From: Linyphia triangularis
Taxonomy: Eukaryota; Arthropoda; Arachnida; Araneae; Linyphiidae
Length of the DNA stretch: 64,000 nucleotides
NCBI GenBank assembly: GCA_963978545.1
Contig: OZ021732.1
Span: forward strand, 27,558,123 to 27,622,122
Direction of reading: 5' to 3'
The notes under the pieces: model-generated
The model's database searches: none
What the model was told of the DNA's origin: nothing
The model's input: only the letters and a program-made list of their open reading frames with translations
Program-made: the position numbers and the translations under genes
Part shown: piece after piece, positions 57,968 to 64,000 of the stretch
Layout of the letters: each line of letters begins with the position of its first letter
How positions within the stretch are numbered: the stretch's first letter is position 1

Positions 57968-58300
57968 TAAAAACTAAAAAACACGCTTTAATAGGAAAGT
58001 GAACTAAAAAGTAGAAGCTAATTTTAAATAAGTTTGAAATAAGAATAGAGTGATTAACAAGAAATATTTATTTTATCGTAAAAAAGCGTGGCGTGCTTGA
58101 TGTCAATTTTTGTAAATATTTAATGACAGATATTGGTAAAAGTAGAGCCATTATGAAAATATCTTAAAAAGCACCCCGCGCTTTTTTAAGATAAAATAAA
58201 TATTTCTTGTTAATCACTCTATTCTTATTTCAAACTTATTTAAAATTATCTTCTACTTTTTAGTTCACTTTTCTATTAAAGCGTGTTTCTTAGTTTTTTA
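57968..58300. repeat. Long hairpin, arms of about 123 bp
   Basis: The left arm (57968-58090) and right arm (58178-58300) are complementary with few mismatches, spaced by about 87 bp. Examples are 'aacacgctttaataggaaagtgaactaaaaagtag' and 'aataagaatagagtgattaacaagaaatattta' and their complements. Part of the right arm is repeated again at about 58305-58375. Confidence 0.85.
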
Positions 58301-59229
58301 ATCTATTGATTATTTTCTACTGTTTAGTTTGATTTTCTATTAAAGTGTGTTTTTTAGTTTTTTAAATTATTAATTATTTTTTCTGTAAACTATCAATTTT
58401 TTTTTTAATTTGATTTCTTAAATTCCATTTATTTAAAACAACATTTTTTAAGCAATTTCAATAAGTTATCCTTTAAAATTTTTACTGAATCATGTGACTT
58501 TTTCATTTTATAAATAATTTCAACGATCAAGTTACACTTGTGTTTACAATGAAATGTTTCTGTAAAATATTCATACTTTGCTAAATACTGTTTACTAATG
58601 CCTACATTTAATATTTATTAATTTTCTAATCATCAGTAGTATTCGTTATATTTCTGGAATTACAGTTTTCGATATTTTATTTATTTCGTGTGAAGAATGC
58701 ACATCTTTAATGTTGTAAATAAATTATGTTACTTTTGCGTTTACTTGCTATTTTTGTATTAATCTTAAACATGACACTATAAATCCAAGTAGTTTCTATG
58801 CAATTTTAGACTAATACTTGTATTTTATCTTCATGAAACGTGCCACATTGACCGTTCGATTTCTCCCGCTGTGAAGAAGAACTTTAAAAATACCTTTCGT
58901 TTTATGGAAATTCTCCCTGAAATCGGTCAAAAAATGGTCGAAATATTTTCGCTCATAAGTGACGTGTTTTTCAACATAATGCATTGAAATTTGGTGTATA
59001 GGGTAAATGATGTATTCTGAATCGAATGAAATGATAAAAAATAAGGGTTCGTATTGAAATTTTAGAAGATAGCGTTAATTTTACTTAGTATATGGTCCCT
59101 CAAGAAAGAAAAATTGCATCAGATATATAGAAAATCATAAGCAAAACATTTTGGTGCAAACCGTAAGATTCTATTATAATTAGAACCGAAGATATAGCCA
59201 TCGTTCTGTGTTTTTTTTGGGTACTGTAC

Positions 59230-60026
59230 AAGAAATAGATCGATTTTACTCGAGGTACCAACGCTTAAATCCTTTCCCAAAGAATTCAGAACGCAATAAT
59301 CGAGAAACTCTTCTTTTGGCCATTAACAATTGCCGTTAATTCGGGTTTACCCCTTTCACAGAAAGCATTCCAAGAGTAAAGAGAAAAAGAAAGGTGCTAT
59401 CTCAGTTACTCATTATTTATGGCTTGTATTAATGGCTATGATGGTACTATCTGTGGGTCAAGGAACACTCCATACGTCAAAAGTTCTTACTTCAACCCAA
59501 GGCTGGAAGATAAGGTTTTTTTCATCAATTTCTTTCTCCGAGTTTAAGGAGGAATACTTCTTACTCGTTAGCCTGGCAAAACAAATTAACGGCAAGGGAT
59601 ATTTTTTCCATCTATTTGAGAAAAAAATAACCTCTGCAAAGTTTTGTTGAATCGAGCTAGTCATTTTTACACTTATAATACTTCTTAAACGTAAATATTA
59701 GTCTTCGTTATTATTATTTTTATTTTCAAGCAATTGTTAATATTGTTAACCATGTGATATTTGGTACCATTACATATTTTTGTCAAAAAATGCTTATTGC
59801 AGGCGGGGAGCTACATTCCGTTATTTTGAGCCCATTCGGATGGCTAGGTCAACATTTGTACTGGCACGTAACAACATTTGTACTACAGGTGATGACATGA
59901 AGATCTCGGTAAATTTAGTTTGGTAAACCATGAAACATTTGCAACCTGATGCATATTTTTGTTAAATGATCTTTATTACAACCAAATGAGTACCTCTTGC
60001 TTTTTTAAACCAGTAAAAGGACGAAG
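59230..60026. other. Intergenic DNA, no gene recognised
   Basis: An open frame at 59330-59650 (plus) has no recognised motif and is overlapped by another frame on the opposite strand. I do not call it. Confidence 0.35.
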
Positions 60027-60038
60027 TCAACACCTGAC

Positions 60039-60221
60039 TGGTTGTTGGTTGTTTTCAAATTATCTGGCGCCCTCAGCAACACGAGGGCTATAATGAGCCG
60101 AAACATTCGTCATTAGACAAGCCAACATTCATTTACAAACACCCATGCCTAACACGGGACTCGAACCCGTAACCTCGTGTTCTAGAAGCTAGCACGCTAA
60201 CCACTATACCGTTTGGCCGGC
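60039..60221 (-). mobile_element. SINE family A, full length
   Basis: Flanked by TCAACACCTGAC (60027-60038 and 60222-60233). Same head, body and (CCAA)-type tail as the copy at 52643, with about a dozen differences seen by eye. Confidence 0.93.
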
Positions 60222-60239
60222 TCAACACCTGACGGGACA

Positions 60240-61082
60240 ACAAACTCTGCAATTGCAGGTCAAGAACATTGAACCTTCTGTGGATAAAACAAACATCAGT
60301 CCTCACTATCTTGCTTTTGGTCGTCCTGGTTGAAAAACTCCTAGTGTCGAACTGAACGTCTCAACCGATCATGCTGTTATGGATTTTTTTTTTTAGGTGT
60401 ACGCTGTTATTTCCAATTTTATTTGCCTTCTTCAGAGCGTCGTAAAATACAAGGACAGTTCATCTTCGAAATAAGTCACTCTCATGATGTCAAATGAGGA
60501 AAAACCAATTGGTCAAACAATAACTTATCTTTTTAGCTCAATGTCATTATTTACAAAATCCCATCCCTGAACATACATCCCCAGAATCCCTCATTTTTGA
60601 GCACTCGCAGACACATTCACGAGCCATGAACTTTGAAGTATGTCTTCCAATGACGTAGTTGCCTGGATGGAACAGTTATGAGAACACCTCTTTAATCTCT
60701 TGCCCTTGGACTGAACCTCTTCGTCTCCAATTCATGCTGTTTGCCATTGGCCAAGAGAAATAATGCCTATCTTCTGCAGCCAGTCTTAGGTTCGTCCCGT
60801 CTCCAGAGAGCTCTTCATCTCTGTTATCCCTCTTCCCCTCTTCTTATTTATGGGGTCCATCAAAAAGGCGGCTGGTTCCTTCTTAAGTTCACAATTTCCG
60901 TCCTTTCAAAATCAAAGTGGCAACGGATGCGTGGTTGTAGGAAGAAAATCCCTGTTTGGAAGGAAAGATTGAAATTTCTGAGTGTGGAAAACTGACTTCG
61001 TGTTGTAGCACACACCTCAGAAGTTCCGAAATCGTAAGACTTGTACGACTTGGTTAGCCGGGTTAGACTTCTGCATTGAAAC
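60240..61082 (+). other. More balanced base composition; possible 5' region or old coding remnant
   Basis: G+C is higher than in flanking DNA. Fragments read as protein-like in several plus frames (for example 'NPIPEHTSPESLIFEHSQTH' near 60,560), broken by stops. It could be an old element or pseudogene, or the upstream part of the possible gene starting at 61,083. Confidence 0.25.
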
Positions 61083-61198
61083 ATGAGCTTGTACAAACTG
61101 CGGGCTGGTCTGAGCTTTGTGTTTTTAACGGAATGTTGTTTTTTAGTATTTATTGGGACTATATCGCAAGGAAGTGGCAGTGCCTTTGGAAGGAAAAG
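61083..61198 (+). CDS. Possible first exon with signal peptide
   Basis: ATG at 61083 opens 38 codons plus two bases up to a GTATGT donor at 61199. The peptide starts MSLYKLRAGLSFVFL, has a hydrophobic stretch ending near FIGTISQ and then turns small and basic (SGSAFGRK). That is the form of a secreted-protein leader. No following exon was recognised in the remaining 2.8 kb, and the family is unknown. Confidence 0.3.
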
Positions 61199-64000
61199 GT
61201 ATGTTATTCAGAAAATATATAACCCCCAACCGTAGCTATTTTATTTTTGAAAATTGAATGATATTTTGTTTTGCTTTTATATTTAATTAGTAGGCTTAAT
61301 GTATGCTTTTACGTCCCCAAATTTATTTCGAAACATTAGTCAAACACAAAAATTTAGCCTAGCATGCACGAGGTCTACTGATCGAAACTCATCGTATATC
61401 TACAAGAATATCTTTAAAAAAAAAAGACAAAAAAAAAAAAGTGAAGGATAGCGATCTTTAGTTGGTTGTCGATCTGTCTGGTATGAAGTTTCGGTGTTTC
61501 CTCCTATTCAAAAGGCAAATGCATGTTTCTTTTTAATAGAACTTCTAAAATGCATTTTTCCTGTACGCAAATCTTGATTCAATGATGCACTGGCACTTTA
61601 TAACCATGTATAGATTTTGCACTATAGAATCTTCAATCAACTCCATAATTATTTATCTAAGAATCCAAATCTCATTCATTGGCTTGTAGATTGATTCACA
61701 TTATTTCCTTAGAGTATGCTCGTCTAAAATCTCAAGTAATATGTTTTCTGATAATCTAATCTCCTTAAAAATATTAACATGCGTCTTTCAATACATATTA
61801 TCTATTAAGAAACAGATATTGATGTAGTGATTTGAAATAATTTTTTGGATATGAATCCAACAACTAAAAATAGAGATATTAAAATAATAAGTAAATAATT
61901 TTAAAAGACAGCTGGATTTGCTTTAGGGGATTGTCAAGAGGAGTTAAACCGGATTAACTAGATGGACCAAGTGTTTGTATTTGGGCATCGTAAATTAAAT
62001 TATTACACTTTACTAAATCATTAATCTCTCGTTGACGCGTAAAAGTACATTTTAAACGTGTACTGAGAGTTCTACTGCTTTAATTTATTATGGTGCTATA
62101 CTATACATATCCTGCTATATATTTTACTAAGGTACTGCAGTGTAAATATTTTCTTTCTGAGCTGTGTACTGTTATTGAGACTAAGTTTATATGATAAGAA
62201 CTAAAAAAAGCCTTACAACAACATGCATAGAAAATGCAGAAAAATACTGCTATTTTTAGTAACAGTCTTCTCGACTCTACAATAAAAACCTTATTCACAT
62301 GTAAAATTAACTCTAACTTAAAAGTATGTTCGATTTGCTCGCTTTTTTAAAGTGTAATTAACACAAATATTGATTCAATTCAAGAGGCATAAGTTTTTCA
62401 AGTGACACCTGAACATTTGTTTCAGAGAAAGCATACTGAGAAATTTGTAATTCAAATTGGAACTAAGTTTTGAAGATCTTTGCTTAAACTTATAAATGTA
62501 TGAATTACTAAGGGGCTCGGCCACCTGTTCGCTAACCCCCAAACTTTGGGGTTGGTACAAATGCCGACACCTATGTTGTTCACTAAAACTTTTGTCTGAC
62601 TCACAACCGAGAGGCTAAATGCTACAGGTTTTTGGATCGAGCTTTCAGTTACTTTGCAGTCTGTTTTCAGATTATGTTCATTGACAATAGTGACAGATAT
62701 CCACGTGTCGATTGTTGGGATTCCTGGCGGGAGCTTTCGCCTCTTCAAGAAACCTAAAAGACCTCACGGAAGCAATTCACCCTTTGACAATAGATCACGC
62801 TCTTATGATGTTTCGGCGAACTAGAATCCACGTGTAACTCTTGCTCCAAGACATCTTGCAATATAATCCACCACTTAATCCTTTCTCGTTCGAGGATACT
62901 TGGATGTAAGTTCAATAGTGATTACTTTTCAAACAAACAATGTCTTTAGTTATAGGAACAGACACTTGGTTCCCAACACAATTTAAAAAAAGTTAAGTGG
63001 AAAAAATAATGTTAAGTATTAAACTTGAAAGTCCTTTATCACTGGTCCCTGAAGGGATATATTTTTGCATACATAATCTAAACTTTTAGCACATCTACAC
63101 TAATCCTTTCCGATATTTTTTCTGATGAACTAGGTTAGAAAAAAAAATCACTTTCTAAGAGTAGATTATACTTTAAGACCATTCATCAATGCAGAACTCA
63201 TTTAATCTTTGAAATAAGTAATTCATACCACTTTAGTCCACGCATTTCTGTCTGAAATCCTTCGAAAAGTGCCTTGTTATTAAGCCTCATTTTTACCAGC
63301 CCTCATTTATCTCAACCCCAAATGTACTTCCGCCGCTTAGGAATAATTACGGAACTATTCTAGTATCGATTGAAGCAATTATGTCACAGGTAACACTTTC
63401 TCGAATTTATCTAAGTACATTTCCATTTATAAGAGGATTCTTACTCAAAATTTCCTCCAAGTCTACCGACATTCATCATTATTCAAAAAATATATAAACC
63501 CAGTGTATGTATTCGAATTATACTATGTCCGATAATCATTCAACGGATAAAATTATTCGATTTGAATTTCTCAAATTGGCGGCAGTATTAAAGAACGCAT
63601 TGAGGAATTATATGTTCTAAGCGATTTGAAATTAAATCTTTGAGACAACGCATGGAATCCGACAAAGTTCAAAATGTAAGGCTTTGTTCAGAAGATAGCA
63701 TTACGTTATTGTATTTTGTAAATGAACAAGAAAATAAATGTTTCCCAAAAGTTTAATTAATGTGTGTGTGTGTGTGTGTGTGTTAGGGCGTATCGAAAAA
63801 CACTTTTTTGGGAAATTCAAAATTTCAAAAGAATGCCGAAGAGAAATTGTATCAAGTTTGAACTTTGTTTTTATAATTTCATACTATTTCTAGTATTTAA
63901 GAGTAGAATATTTGTATATGTACCACATTGGGACTTGCAAACACCGTAGTACTTAACTATAATAGCAAAAGAGCGACCTATCATTATATTCATGCATGTT
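61199..64000. other. Intergenic or intronic DNA, no gene recognised
   Basis: An A-rich tract near 61,413-61,440 and a (GT)n tract at 63,762-63,783 are the only clear repeats. Minus-strand open frames near 62.1-62.7 kb have no recognisable motif. Confidence 0.35.
63762..63783. repeat. (TG)n microsatellite
   Basis: About eleven TG units. Confidence 0.9.

Larger units (their letters stand above)
57236..59226. mobile_element. Non-autonomous Tc1/mariner-type element, about 2.0 kb
   Basis: TA flanks both ends (57234-57235 and 59227-59228). Ends beginning CAGTAC match as inverted repeats for about 50 bp, including ACAGAACGATGGCTATATCTT in both. No transposase frame occurs inside. Assignment rests on the TA target and CAGT ends typical of Tc1/mariner. 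It contains the hairpin at 57968-58300. Confidence 0.75.

Noticed and set aside
59330..59650. 106-codon plus-strand gene
   Set aside because: The frame has no ATG at its start, no recognised motif and no splice context, and an overlapping minus-strand frame of similar quality exists.
62452..62748. 98-codon minus-strand gene
   Set aside because: No domain or splice signals were recognised. Composition does not separate it from chance.

Overview
This is an AT-rich, intron-rich, transposon-dense window from a eukaryotic nuclear genome. The gene content points to an arthropod, probably an arachnid (spider-like): a C-type lysozyme and a small secreted granulin, each with short exons and long introns. 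BEL/Pao retrotransposons, tRNA-derived SINEs and cut-and-paste elements surround them. The species cannot be fixed from the sequence. No prokaryotic genes, rRNA, genuine tRNA gene or CRISPR array was seen.

Host genes. Both clear host genes are on the minus strand, head to tail. The upstream one (37,563 to 32,729; first exon not found) encodes a secreted protein with one 12-cysteine granulin domain and an acidic tail. About 1.3 kb downstream lies a five-exon C-type lysozyme gene (31,472 to 11,457, 168 codons). None of its exons was long enough to stand out as an ORF. I assembled it from splice sites, matching intron phases and family motifs. All eight lysozyme cysteines are present, but the catalytic glutamate position is serine and the cleft tryptophans before the third cysteine are gone. 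It therefore looks like a lysozyme-fold protein without muramidase activity. A possible plus-strand first exon with a signal peptide lies at 61,083-61,198.

Mobile DNA. Introns 2 and 1 of the lysozyme gene each contain a complete Pao-like LTR element (14,956-20,943 and 24,250-30,124) in the same direction as the gene. Each has identical 184-bp LTRs and its own 5-bp target duplication. Both lack the same central part of the integrase, so they were probably mobilised in trans. The second keeps an open 1,602-codon gag-pol frame; the first is broken. A different BEL element (47,415-53,636, 138-bp LTRs) has a full-length integrase region but carries two in-frame stops and a SINE inserted in gag. 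Other elements are a 4.86-kb hAT-type element (39,499-44,355, 8-bp target duplication), a 2.0-kb Tc1/mariner-type element containing a long hairpin (57,236-59,226), a 272-bp TTAA-flanked piggyBac-type MITE (37,742-38,013), and five SINE copies of two families, four of them with target duplications. A recurring non-coding repeat, here called R, occurs at least seven times; a second, S, occurs three times. Microsatellites and long A or T runs are frequent.

The ends of the window (1-11 kb and 44-64 kb outside the elements) hold repeats and AT-rich sequence, with little that can be defended as genes.
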